Assembly (NCBI GenBank): GCA_029212415.1
Contig: JARGOF010000050.1
Span: forward strand, 1,871 to 41,948
DNA: 40,078 nucleotides
Direction: 5' to 3'
From: Rhizobiaceae bacterium
Lineage (GTDB): Bacteria; Pseudomonadota; Alphaproteobacteria; Rhizobiales; Rhizobiaceae
The notes below the pieces were generated by a model that did no database searches, was not told the DNA's origin, and worked only from the letters and a program-made list of their open reading frames with translations. Each line of letters opens with the position of its first letter. The stretch's first letter is position 1. Below are positions 24,521 to 32,894 of this stretch, in pieces. Both the position numbers and the translations under genes were made by a program.

Positions 24521-25726
24521 ATGAACGTCGAACAGTCCAAACTGGGGAAACGAGGCACATTGTTCTTGTTGATCATTCTTGGCGCGTTTCCCCCGTTAAC
24601 CATGGACCTTTACCTTCCCGCGTTGCCACAAATGGCTGAAAATTTTGCGACCAGCCACGCCATGATCAACCTGACACTTGGCACCTATATGGTCGCCTTC
24701 GCTTTTGGCATGCTTTTTTGGGGGCCACTGAGCGAGAGGACAGGTCGAAAGCCAATGCTGTATGCAGCCCTGGCAATTTACATTGCCTCCAGTCTGTTAT
24801 GTGCCCTGGCTAGCAATGTTGAAAACCTGATCGCCTTTCGTATTCTGCAAGGGCTCGCGGGAGGTGGGATTACTGTCGTCGGCACCTCCATCGTCAAGGA
24901 TATGTTTGACGGACGTGAACGCGAGAGGGTCATGGCGACTGTTATGTCACTGGTCATCATAGCTCCAATGGTCGCGCCGGTTCTTGGGGCTTTCTTGTTA
25001 AAGGTAGCGTCCTGGCACGCAATGTTTGTAGCGCTTGCTCTGTTTGCCTGCTTTGCTGGCGGGCTTGTCGCGCTTTATCAGGAAACCGTAGTGGACAAAT
25101 CTACAGCCCCGATCCTGAAATCATGGAACCGGTTGGGCGTGGTTCTGAAGAACCCGCATTTTGCCTACCTGCTCATGTTGTTCTCGTTGGTGCCCATGTG
25201 TCTATTGGCCTTCCTCGGCATCGCCGCCTATGTCTATATCGACGACTTTGGTTTATCCGAACAGGCGTTCAGCTTCATCTTCGCTTTCAACGCCGCGTGT
25301 GCCACGTTGGGACCATTGCTCTATTTGCGGTTATCTCGTTTCATCCCGGTTCAGTCAGTCATTCTGGGGTGCTTCATTGTGGTCGTCACTGGCGGCATAG
25401 CGATGCTGTTGTTTGGAGGATATTCCCTTTGGGTCTTTGCTGCCGTGGCCGCCACGACAACCGTTGCTGTCATCATTGTGCGCGTGCCCGGTACGAACCT
25501 GCTGTTAGATCAACAAACGAAAGATACGGGATCGGCTGCGGCCCTGATCCAATTCAGCGGGACCCTCATGGGGGCTGCAGCTGTGCAGATCGTTTCCGCC
25601 AACTCCGTCAACCTTATCCGCAACTACGGCATACTGCTGATTGTCATAGGCACGGCCTGCGCAACATTGTGGTTGATCGTCAGGCACCGTCCTTTTGTCG
25701 CAGAGAAATTACCTCTGCGAATTTGA
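24521..25726 (+). CDS. Bcr/CflA-type MFS drug-efflux carrier
   Basis: A 401-residue major-facilitator protein with about 12 membrane segments, of the Bcr/CflA subfamily of proton-driven exporters. Subfamily marks: the opening PPLTMDLYLPALPQMAENF (TM1; TDxYLPALP motif), GPLSERTGRKPMLY (MFS motif A in loop 2-3), RILQGLAGG (motif B with conserved Arg) and APVLGAFLL (motif C, antiporter). The frame extends to 24410, but the ATG at 24521 with AGGA about 11 bases upstream gives the normal N terminus. It lies just inside the right island boundary. Substrate unknown. Confidence 0.9.
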   Translation: MNVEQSKLGKRGTLFLLIILGAFPPLTMDLYLPALPQMAENFATSHAMINLTLGTYMVAFAFGMLFWGPLSERTGRKPMLYAALAIYIASSLLCALASNVENLIAFRILQGLAGGGITVVGTSIVKDMFDGRERERVMATVMSLVIIAPMVAPVLGAFLLKVASWHAMFVALALFACFAGGLVALYQETVVDKSTAPILKSWNRLGVVLKNPHFAYLLMLFSLVPMCLLAFLGIAAYVYIDDFGLSEQAFSFIFAFNAACATLGPLLYLRLSRFIPVQSVILGCFIVVVTGGIAMLLFGGYSLWVFAAVAATTTVAVIIVRVPGTNLLLDQQTKDTGSAAALIQFSGTLMGAAAVQIVSANSVNLIRNYGILLIVIGTACATLWLIVRHRPFVAEKLPLRI

Positions 25727-26121
25727 TCCAACAAGACAGCAGGTAAATATCCGGGCCGGCACCAAGCTCAGCAATGCACAGTTTCTGTAGACCGTTTTGC
25801 ACCAGGCCGAGCGCTTTCAGCGTTCGCTTTGGGCCTTCCAAGCCGGTTGTCGTTGGTTCACTGCGGGTTCTTTCCATGGAACGCATTTTCGGTGCTCCCG
25901 AAATGGGCGCGGATGGGAGCATCGATAACCTCTCTTTTGTCCGAACGAATGCCCGGCGATTGAGACGCGACTAACCAAGGGCAAGCGCTCCGCCGAACTT
26001 GATCCATGACAAAACGCCCGGCCTGAAATGATGCTTTAATCAACATCCTATTGTTACTCATCTATCGTGATCAGGCCGCCCAATTGCTCAAAGCCTGTGA
26101 CTGCGGGGAGGCGGGAATGCG
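25727..26121. other. Intergenic region with right island boundary
   Basis: 395 bases between the MFS gene and the phosphate operon. It holds the right att-like repeat and presumably the promoter of the pit operon. Short frames on both strands here have no recognisable motif. Confidence 0.5.
25832..25859 (+). repeat. att-like repeat, right copy
   Basis: 28 bp identical to tRNA-Arg positions 18675-18702 except C25839. Sequence on either side does not continue the tRNA, so this is a fragment and not a gene. It marks the probable right end of the island. Confidence 0.75.
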
Positions 26122-27696
26122 ATGACCGACAAAATCTGGGATATTCGAAAGCTTGAGGAAGGCTTGCTGGTCAACCGGGGAGAACTTTTCCGACTGGGTA
26201 CAGCGGTTCTTTTCATTGCGCTGATCATGCTTTTCGCGTTGGCGCGTGCGCCAGGCGGGCCCCATGGCACGTTGCTGGTGATGGCTGCGATGATTGGCGG
26301 CTATATGGCACTCAACATCGGCGCGAACGATGTTGCGAACAACGTCGGGCCGGCTGTCGGATCGCGGGCGATCACTTTGGTCGGAGCGATCATCATTGCC
26401 GCGATTTGCGAAGCCGCGGGAGCGCTGATCGCCGGTGGTGATGTGGTCGGCACGATCAAGAACGGCATCATCAACCCCGCCATGATCGGTGACACCGACA
26501 CCTTCATCTGGCTGATGATTGCGGCACTGCTGGCTGCTGCCCTGTGGCTGAATTTCGCGACTGCCGTCGGTGCGCCGGTGTCGACAACCCATTCCATCGT
26601 CGGCGGCGTTCTGGGCGCAGGCATTGCGGCGGCAGGCTGGGGCATTGCCGACTGGGGCGTGGTGGCCCGAATCGCCGCGTCATGGGTCATCTCGCCGATC
26701 CTTGGCGGTATCATCGCGGCGGCATTTCTGTACCTCATCAAGCGCACGATCACCTATCAGCCGGATCTGATGGCTGCAGCGCGACGAATGGCACCGCTGT
26801 TGATCGCGGTGATGGCATGGGCGTTCGCGACCTACCTGATGCTGAAAGGCTTGAAGAAGATCTTTCCCGTCGGGTTCATGACCGCAAGTCTGGTCGGCAT
26901 TGTCATTGCAGCCGTGGTCTGGGCGCTGATGCGCCGGCATGTGGCGCGCGTCGCGCCGGGTTTGCCCAACGACAAGAATGGGGTCAATGCGCTCTTCACG
27001 GTGCCGTTGATATTCGCGGCAGCGCTTTTGAGCTTTGCCCATGGCGCCAATGACGTGGCAAATGCGGTCGGACCGCTTGCAGGTATCAGCGAAGCGATCA
27101 TGCATGGCGACATAGCGGGCAAGGCGCCAATCCCGTTCTGGGTGATGCTGGTGGGCGCCGCCGGCATCGTGCTGGGCCTGGCGCTGTTTGGGCCGAAGTT
27201 GATCCGGACGGTGGGTTCCGAGATCACTGAACTGGATAAGGCACGTGCCTTCTGCGTGGCGCTGGCCGCCGCGATCACCGTGATCATTGCCTCTCAGTTG
27301 GGGCTTCCGGTCAGCTCGACACACATTGCGGTGGGCGGGGTCTTCGGGGTCGGCTTCCTGCGCGAATACCTGAAGGTCAGCTACTCGCGGATGATTGAGG
27401 AGATCCGGGAGCATCATCAGGGAGAGGATGGCGAATCTGTTGACGTCTTTCTTGCTCGGTTTGATGCGGCGAGTGTGCAGGAGAAGGGCGAAATGCTGCG
27501 GCGGCTGAAATCCGGCGGAACAGCAGGCGCGCTGCACAAGGCCGAGCGCAAGGGCCTGCGGAAAATTCAGCGGGTTGAACTGGTCAAGCGCACGCTGCTG
27601 CTGCGCATCGCCGCTGCCTGGGTGATTACCGTTCCGGCAACGGCGCTTCTTTCCGCGATGATCTTCTTCATGATTCGGGGAGCGCTGCTGCCATGA
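26122..27696 (+). CDS. PiT-family inorganic phosphate transporter
   Basis: A 524-residue PHO4/PiT (SLC20-like) carrier that imports phosphate, probably as a metal-phosphate or with a cation. The family's duplicated signature is present in both halves: GANDVANNVGPAVGS near 66-80 and GANDVANAVGPLAG near 311-324, with matching PVSTTHSIVGGVLG and PVSSTHIAVGGVFG motifs. About ten membrane segments; a polar region of about 75 residues (GEDGESVDVFLARFDAAS) lies before the last membrane helix. GGGGAGGCGGG is a strong ribosome site. The stop overlaps the start of the downstream uspA gene (ATGA), indicating translational coupling. Confidence 0.94.
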   Translation: MTDKIWDIRKLEEGLLVNRGELFRLGTAVLFIALIMLFALARAPGGPHGTLLVMAAMIGGYMALNIGANDVANNVGPAVGSRAITLVGAIIIAAICEAAGALIAGGDVVGTIKNGIINPAMIGDTDTFIWLMIAALLAAALWLNFATAVGAPVSTTHSIVGGVLGAGIAAAGWGIADWGVVARIAASWVISPILGGIIAAAFLYLIKRTITYQPDLMAAARRMAPLLIAVMAWAFATYLMLKGLKKIFPVGFMTASLVGIVIAAVVWALMRRHVARVAPGLPNDKNGVNALFTVPLIFAAALLSFAHGANDVANAVGPLAGISEAIMHGDIAGKAPIPFWVMLVGAAGIVLGLALFGPKLIRTVGSEITELDKARAFCVALAAAITVIIASQLGLPVSSTHIAVGGVFGVGFLREYLKVSYSRMIEEIREHHQGEDGESVDVFLARFDAASVQEKGEMLRRLKSGGTAGALHKAERKGLRKIQRVELVKRTLLLRIAAAWVITVPATALLSAMIFFMIRGALLP

Positions 27697-28166
27697 AAGA
27701 CAAAACAGGCACGATCCTGTGCGCCGTTGATTTCTCGGCGGATTCCGAAGCTGCCCTTTTGTGGGCATGCGGCCAGGCGGCGCGCGATGGTGCTCGACTG
27801 GTCGTGCTGAACGTCGTGCACGATCCTGCGTCCAGCCCCGGCTTCTACCGTAAACCCGATGGCGACTGGCTGCGGCCCCTGGAGGATGTCGCCAGGGAAA
27901 TGTTCACGGATTTCATCGCCGGGTTCAAAGGAAAATACCCGGAAGCAGGCATTCTTGAGCGGATGGAGACGGTGCAGGTCAGCGGCCTGCCGCCAGGCCG
28001 GATTGTAGAAGTTGCTGGCGAGATCGGAGCGGATCTGATTGTCATCGGAAGCCGTGGACGGACCGGACTGCCACACGTCATGCTCGGATCCGTTGCCGAG
28101 CGCGTGGTTCAAATGGCCCGGCCGCCTGTTACGGTCGTGAAAGCCCCGCCCGAGATGGAGGAATGA
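27693..28166 (+). CDS. Universal stress protein in phosphate operon
   Basis: A 157-residue Usp with a canonical ATP-binding pattern, GSRGRTGLPHVMLGSVAERV (G-x2-G-x9-G-S), and N-terminal ILCAVDFSADSEAALLWA. It has an insertion-rich middle part (FYRKPDGDWLRPLEDVARE). It starts at the ATGA overlap with the PiT gene and ends in another ATGA overlap with the Na/Pi carrier gene, so all three are one translation unit. An ATP-sensing regulator of phosphate uptake is a reasonable inference, by analogy with Usp proteins coupled to other carriers. Confidence 0.92.
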   Translation: MKDKTGTILCAVDFSADSEAALLWACGQAARDGARLVVLNVVHDPASSPGFYRKPDGDWLRPLEDVAREMFTDFIAGFKGKYPEAGILERMETVQVSGLPPGRIVEVAGEIGADLIVIGSRGRTGLPHVMLGSVAERVVQMARPPVTVVKAPPEMEE

Positions 28167-29815
28167 CAGAAGAACTCGACAAATTCGCACTGATCACGGG
28201 GCTGTTCGGTGGGCTGGCACTGTTTCTGTTCGGCATGGACCTGATGACTGCGGCTTTGAAGCGGGTGGCGGGCGAGCAGCTCAGGGACGTGCTTGGCAAA
28301 GTCACAACCAACCGGTTTCTGGGCGCGGGGATAGGCGCGCTGTTCACGGGACTGGTGAACTCATCCTCTGTGACGACGGTGATTCTGGTCGGATTCATTT
28401 CGGCGGGGCTGATGTCGATGGCACAGAGCGTCAGCGTTATCATGGGCGCCAATATCGGCAGCACGGTTACCGCACAGATCCTCGCCTTCAACGTGACACG
28501 TTTCGCGCTGCCGATGATCACGCTGGGGTTCGCGGTCGCGTTTTTGTTCAAGAATCGGGATTGGCAGGACTACGGGCGCATGCTCTTTGGCATCGGGCTT
28601 GTGTTTTATGGCATGGGGCTCATGAGTCAGGCCATGGTGCCGCTGAGGACCAGCCCGGTGTTCATCGACTTCATCGCGACGCTTGAGATGCCCATGCTGG
28701 CGGTGCTGGCAGGCATGGTGTTTACGGCGATCATCCAGTCCTCGGCGGCGACGACAGGCATCGTGATCGTGCTGGCGGGCCAAGGTGTGATGACGCTGGA
28801 GACGGCGATCGCGGTGGCGATGGGCGCCAATATTGGTACATGCGCCACGGCGGGACTGGCGGCAATCGGCAAACCGCGGGAGGCGGTGCGGGCGGCAGTG
28901 GTGCATGTGCTGTTCAATGTGGCAGGCGTGATCGTGTGGATCATGTTCATCGATCAGCTTTCGGCATTCGCACGAATGATTTCGCCGCAGTTTGACGTGC
29001 CGCGGCAGGTGGCGAATGCGCATACGGTGTTCAACGTAGCGAACACGTTTCTGTTCATCGGGTTCACGACTCAGATCGCCCGATTGGTGGAGTGGCTGGT
29101 GCCGGACAAACCGCTGTCGCAGGAGGCGCCGCTGACGCCGAAATACCTGGACGAAGGGCTTTTATCCACTCCCGGATTCGCCTTGGAGAACGCGCGGCGC
29201 GAGATCGGGCGGATGGGCGACTATGTGGACGATCTGCTTGTAAAGGCCCTGCCGACGGCCTTGTCTGCGTCGCGTCGGGCGCTTGTGGAACTTGAAGAGA
29301 TGGACCCGCCGGTGGACCGACTTCATAGAGCCATCATCGAATATCTGGGACGTATCTCGCTGTTGCGGCTTTCGGATAAGCAGTCGCGGGATCTGTTGCA
29401 GCTCGTCAGCGTCGCCAACGATCTGGAGCATGTCGCCGATCGCATCACGACGGATATCACCATTTCGGCGCGCAAACGGCTGGACGAGCACGCTCCGATC
29501 ACGCCCGAGGCAGCGCGGCGGATCAGCGCCTATCACGCAGAGGTCGCGCTGGCGCTGGAACAGGCGGTGGAGGCCGTTGTCAAGGAGAACATGGAGCTGG
29601 CAGTCTCGGTACGAAACAAGAAGCGCGAAGTCGTGGGCATGTCGCGGAACATGAGCAGGGAATGGTTTGGACAGACAAAGGGCCATCAAAAGAGCGCGCT
29701 GATGGGCTATGTACGCGAGGTGGAATTGGTCGAAATCCTCGACGGCATTTTCAAGATAGCAAGGCGTATTGCACGCAGCCAGCTGGAACCGGAAGAGACG
29801 CCAGCGGACGCCTAG
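28163..29815 (+). CDS. NptA/YjbB-type Na+/phosphate cotransporter with PhoU-like tail
   Basis: A 550-residue protein. The N-terminal membrane half carries the two SLC34/NptA repeats: GLVNSSSVTTVILVGF with MGANIGSTVTAQ, and AIIQSSAATTGIVIV with MGANIGTCATAG; the QSS/NSS-type motifs bind Na+ and phosphate in the family. From about residue 350 a soluble helical PhoU-like domain follows (NDLEHVADRITTDI, then ENMELAVSVRNKKREVVG). Family members can import or export phosphate depending on gradients. It overlaps the uspA gene by four bases. A strong hairpin 38 bases past the stop ends the operon. Third-position GC is high across the three genes. Confidence 0.93.
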   Translation: MTEELDKFALITGLFGGLALFLFGMDLMTAALKRVAGEQLRDVLGKVTTNRFLGAGIGALFTGLVNSSSVTTVILVGFISAGLMSMAQSVSVIMGANIGSTVTAQILAFNVTRFALPMITLGFAVAFLFKNRDWQDYGRMLFGIGLVFYGMGLMSQAMVPLRTSPVFIDFIATLEMPMLAVLAGMVFTAIIQSSAATTGIVIVLAGQGVMTLETAIAVAMGANIGTCATAGLAAIGKPREAVRAAVVHVLFNVAGVIVWIMFIDQLSAFARMISPQFDVPRQVANAHTVFNVANTFLFIGFTTQIARLVEWLVPDKPLSQEAPLTPKYLDEGLLSTPGFALENARREIGRMGDYVDDLLVKALPTALSASRRALVELEEMDPPVDRLHRAIIEYLGRISLLRLSDKQSRDLLQLVSVANDLEHVADRITTDITISARKRLDEHAPITPEAARRISAYHAEVALALEQAVEAVVKENMELAVSVRNKKREVVGMSRNMSREWFGQTKGHQKSALMGYVREVELVEILDGIFKIARRIARSQLEPEETPADA

Positions 29816-29852
29816 TTGTGAATTTTCATATGTTCGTCTATTCGAGAACTAA

Positions 29853-29879
29853 AAAAGGCGGCCACAAGAGCCGCCTTTT
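29853..29879. terminator. Bidirectional terminator
   Basis: AAAAGGCGGC-(7)-GCCGCCTTTT, a perfect ten-pair stem with A/T flanks that works in both directions. It separates the phosphate operon from the convergent glycine-zipper gene. Confidence 0.92.
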
Positions 29880-29898
29880 CTGTGTCCCGGGTCAGGGA

Positions 29899-30195
29899 CT
29901 ATTTTTTCATGGCGCCCATGACGGCGCCTGCTATACCGGTCAGGACACCGCCGCCGACAAGGCCGCCGACGACGTCACCGACGATCGAGCTCATATCCAT
30001 GCCGCTGCTCATGTCGCCGCCCATCATGCCCGCTATGATCGGACCAATGGCGCTGCCGCCGGCAACGCCGCCAACAACACCTGCAAGCAATTTCGGCAAC
30101 ATGCTCATGGCTGCGGATTTGACGACATTGCCGATAACGCCGCCGCCGACTGCGCCGGAAATGGCCTGTATGATAATTGGAATCAAAGCTTCCAT
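29899..30195 (-). CDS. Small glycine-zipper membrane protein
   Basis: A 98-residue, very hydrophobic protein rich in Gly, Ala and Met with repeated small-residue spacing: AISGAVGGGVIGNVV, LLAGVVGGVAGGSAIGPIIAG, VVGGLVGGGVLTGIAGAVMG. This is the glycine-zipper pattern of helices that pack or oligomerise in membranes. A polar break, MMGGDMSSGMDMSS, separates the hydrophobic parts, and the tail is MKK. GGGAGC lies before the ATG at 30195; the frame runs on to 30255. I recognise similar uncharacterised proteins only as a type. It could be a structural membrane protein or a toxin-like peptide. Confidence 0.7.
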   Translation of the reverse strand: MEALIPIIIQAISGAVGGGVIGNVVKSAAMSMLPKLLAGVVGGVAGGSAIGPIIAGMMGGDMSSGMDMSSIVGDVVGGLVGGGVLTGIAGAVMGAMKK

Positions 30196-30523
30196 GATGA
30201 TTGCTCCCTGTTCAACTGATGAAATTCCCGTGTAACGCCCTGATTTTATCACCATTGAACCATTGTTACTATTCTCAATATTTGCATATTCTTTGTAATA
30301 TCAGTTGTATTACAGGGGTTTATTGGTCGCATTACGCCTGTATTTCAAATTGTGTGTTTCCGCTTCGAATCATGGAATTGGCATCTGGATTGCGAACAGC
30401 AAAGCCCACCAAAAGCATTCAGTTGTATGAAGGGGCTCGGGCAGGGGGCCGTGACAGGCAAGCCGGCAGATGATATCCGGGCCTGCTTACGGTGCTGTCG
30501 ATGAAAGATGGGAACAGCTGGAA
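30196..30523. other. Intergenic region
   Basis: 328 bases between divergent small genes; 30240-30350 is strikingly AT-rich and likely promoter DNA. No gene or strong repeat seen. Confidence 0.4.
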
Positions 30524-30838
30524 ATGGATATTGAAGCCATAAACGAAATGTTCGAGGGATTGGGGCCTGTGACCGTCAAAAGGATGTTTGGTGGTCAGGG
30601 CGTCTATCACCAGGGGCGTATCATTGCGTTGGAAGTCGACGGTGAAATGCTTTTGAAGGCCGACAAACTCAGCGCCGGAAAGTTTGAAGCAGCGGGTTCC
30701 ACCCAGTGGGCTCACGCAGGCAAGAATCGGCCCGTCAAAATGCCCTATCGGTCCATTCCTGACAGCGCAATGGATGATCCTGACGAAATGAAAACATGGG
30801 TGCATCTGGCCTTTGAGGCGTCTTTGCGGGCCAAATGA
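30524..30838 (+). CDS. TfoX N-terminal-domain protein
   Basis: A 104-residue protein made of a single TfoX N-terminal domain: LGPVTVKRMFGGQGVYHQGR, then MLLKADKLSAGKFEAAGS and the C-terminal MPYRSIPDSAMDDPDEMKTW. In gammaproteobacteria TfoX/Sxy activates competence genes with CRP; the stand-alone domain proteins of alphaproteobacteria have no settled role. The ATG at 30524 fits the family start, though the frame is open from an ATG at 30470 that would add 18 residues. It converges with rhlE 349 bases away. Confidence 0.88.
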   Translation: MDIEAINEMFEGLGPVTVKRMFGGQGVYHQGRIIALEVDGEMLLKADKLSAGKFEAAGSTQWAHAGKNRPVKMPYRSIPDSAMDDPDEMKTWVHLAFEASLRAK

Positions 30839-31187
30839 ATGGTGTTGATGATCATAGTCGCCACGCAGTTGGCTCTCTGCAGCCCGGGAACGGCCGTGAG
30901 AAGAGGATGATTGTTCGGGGTCATCCAAGATGCAGATCGGCGTGTGGTGGGCGGAGGCGTGTCGCAGTAACGTAAGTCTGCAAAACTCAAGTGCCGTTTC
31001 ACGATCCAAAAGGACACCTGGAGAAATTGATCGTCGGCTGACCTTCGATGTCTGCGAGACAGCATAGGAAAGACGTGCACCCGATGAGCGCACGGAAAAT
31101 TGAGTGTGTTTATATATTGAGAGATGTTGGGGATATTTCGGGGCAAGTGTGGTGCGCAAAAATGCGCACCGTTGCTGATGAACAGGT
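30839..31187. other. Intergenic region between convergent genes
   Basis: 349 bases between the TfoX-like and rhlE stops. A long minus-strand frame crosses it but lacks any recognisable motif. The only structure is the hairpin at 31151-31170. Confidence 0.4.
31151..31170 (-). terminator. Hairpin after rhlE
   Basis: GGTGCGCA-AAAA-TGCGCACC, a perfect eight-pair stem 17 bases past the rhlE stop. No T-run follows, so termination is likely but not certain. Confidence 0.55.
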
Positions 31188-32612
31188 TTAGCGTTTCTCG
31201 CCAATCATCATGAAAGCTGGAATTTCATCACCAAAACCGACCGGAGACGATGAATCATCTCTGTCATTGCGTCTGCCGCCACGTCTGTTCTTGTTATCAT
31301 TGGTCGCGGGGCTTTTTTCCTGTTTGACCATTTCGACGGGTTCCGGCTTTTCTTCTTGAGTTTTCCTGCTGCTTGATCGCTGGTTGCGCCCGCTCGTCTC
31401 GCCGGAGGATTTTCCGGAACTGCGGTTTGAGCGTGTTTTCGGCTTTGGTGCTTCTTCTTCACTGGCACCAGTGCTGGCAGATGACAGGTCACCATCATGC
31501 CATGCGATCTTCTGATTGATCAATTTCTCGATGGCATCCAACTGTTTGGACTCACGGGAAGTCACCAGCGTGAAGGATGCACCTTCGCGTCCGGCACGTC
31601 CGGTTCGACCGATCCGGTGCACATAGTCTTCTGCATGGATTGGCACATCAAAATTGAAGACATGGCTGACATCCGGCAAATCAAGCCCGCGAGCCGCCAC
31701 ATCAGAGGCGACCAGAAGCTGAATTTTATTTTCCCTGAAACCCTGCAGCATGGCCGTACGCGAATGCTGGTCCATGTCACCGTGCAATGCGCCGACGGAA
31801 AAACCATGGCGCTCCAGTGACCGGAACAAGTCAGACACATCGCGCTTGCGATTACAGAATATGATCGCGTTCTTGAGGTTGTCCTGCTCACGGATGAGAT
31901 CACGCAATAGCGCGCGCTTTTCAAAGTCTTTGGATTTGCATGCCACCACCCGCTGCGTCACTGTCGTGGCTGCCGAGGCGGCGGGCGCGACCCTGACTTC
32001 TTCCGGGTTTTGCAAAAATCCGTCTGACAGCCGCTGGATTTCTGCAGGCATGGTCGCAGAAAAGAACAGGGTTTGACGGGTAAAGGGAATAAGCTTTGCG
32101 ATCCGTTCGATATCGGGAATGAAGCCCATGTCCAGCATGCGGTCCGCTTCGTCGATAACGAAAATTTCAACGCCGGTCAGGAGAAGCTTGCCGCGTTCCT
32201 GGTGATCGAGAAGACGACCCGGTGTTGCGATCAGTACGTCTGCACCGCGTTCGAGCTTTCTATTCTGTTCCTCAAAGGAAACGCCACCAATCAGAAGCGC
32301 AATATTCAGCTTGTGATATTTGCCATAGGTGATGAAGTTTTCCTGAACCTGAGCGGCCAATTCGCGGGTTGGTTCCAGGATCAATGTCCGGGGCATCCGC
32401 GCTCGCGCACGGCCTTTTTCAAGCCGGGAAAGCATCGGCAATACAAAGGATGCCGTCTTGCCTGTGCCGGTTTGCGCTATTCCAAGAATGTCTCTTCCAG
32501 CCAAGGCAGGTGGTATGGCGCCAGCCTGAATTGGAGTCGGTGTTGTGTATCCAGCGTCTTCGACAGCTGAAAGAACCTTTTGACTTAAGCCAAGATCAGA
32601 GAATGTAATCAA
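31188..32612 (-). CDS. rhlE: DEAD-box RNA helicase, RhlE type
   Basis: A 474-residue ATP-dependent RNA helicase. Motifs in order: Q motif (TTPTPIQAGAIPPAL), Walker A AQTGTGKTAS, PTRELAAQ, TPGRLLD, DEAD in VIDEADRMLDMGF, SAT, VASDVAARGLDLPDV and HRIGRTGRAGR. The last 100 residues are a basic, Ser/Arg/Lys-rich disordered tail that probably binds RNA. RhlE helicases help ribosome assembly and RNA turnover, often in the cold. The frame is open to a GTG at 32672, but family alignment (xTFSDLGLSQKVL) points to the TTG at 32612; GTG at 32642 is a third choice. A TTGACT about 80 bases upstream is a possible -35 box. Confidence 0.93.
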   Translation of the reverse strand: MITFSDLGLSQKVLSAVEDAGYTTPTPIQAGAIPPALAGRDILGIAQTGTGKTASFVLPMLSRLEKGRARARMPRTLILEPTRELAAQVQENFITYGKYHKLNIALLIGGVSFEEQNRKLERGADVLIATPGRLLDHQERGKLLLTGVEIFVIDEADRMLDMGFIPDIERIAKLIPFTRQTLFFSATMPAEIQRLSDGFLQNPEEVRVAPAASAATTVTQRVVACKSKDFEKRALLRDLIREQDNLKNAIIFCNRKRDVSDLFRSLERHGFSVGALHGDMDQHSRTAMLQGFRENKIQLLVASDVAARGLDLPDVSHVFNFDVPIHAEDYVHRIGRTGRAGREGASFTLVTSRESKQLDAIEKLINQKIAWHDGDLSSASTGASEEEAPKPKTRSNRSSGKSSGETSGRNQRSSSRKTQEEKPEPVEMVKQEKSPATNDNKNRRGGRRNDRDDSSSPVGFGDEIPAFMMIGEKR

Positions 32613-32723
32613 TGAGAACGTCGTTTCCGTTACAAGAGTCACTAACTGCCCGGAGGTCTTATGACACTCCACTCACATTGTGCTCCGACTAGTCCGAACC
32701 ATCCCTCAAGTCAAGGAAATCAC

Positions 32724-32741
32724 GGAATATACTCATATTCC
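32724..32741. promoter_or_regulatory. Inverted repeat upstream of rhlE
   Basis: GGAATAT-ACTC-ATATTCC, a perfect seven-base inverted repeat 112 bases upstream of the rhlE start. It could be an operator or a hairpin in the 5' leader. Confidence 0.35.
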
Positions 32742-32894
32742 TACCCAAATATGGGGGTTTTATGTCGAACAGTGTTAATTCTGAAACAAAATTGCAAAAT
32801 CAGGCAGGATGCCAGATCGCCTGTCGAAGGCTCCAATTTGCAGCCCCGGGTGCCCGCAATTTGGCGATGAGGCCGCTTTGCGGTCTTCAACCTG

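Larger units (their letters stand above)
18675..25859 (+). mobile_element. Decayed genomic island at tRNA-Arg
   Basis: The borders are the two 28-bp tRNA-derived direct repeats. The intact tRNA lies at the left end with its 3' side facing the island, the normal geometry for tyrosine-recombinase elements. Cargo: brnTA, remnants of two phage-type methyltransferases, a membrane pentapeptide-like gene, UspA-BCCT and a Bcr/CflA-type carrier. No integrase, excisionase or replication gene is seen, so it is probably immobile. Whether the UspA-BCCT and efflux genes came with the same element or were already there cannot be told from one genome. Confidence 0.6.

Noticed and set aside
25680-25974. Short frames on both strands around the right att-like repeat
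   Set aside because: They cover the tRNA-derived fragment and have no motif or ribosome site.
26680-27768. 362-codon minus-strand frame in the PiT gene
   Set aside because: Shadow of a membrane protein gene; Arg/His/Gln-rich and motif-free.
30419-31204. 261-codon minus-strand frame over the TfoX-like gene and the gap before rhlE
   Set aside because: No recognisable domain, rich in His/Arg/Ser, and overlaps a clear plus-strand gene.
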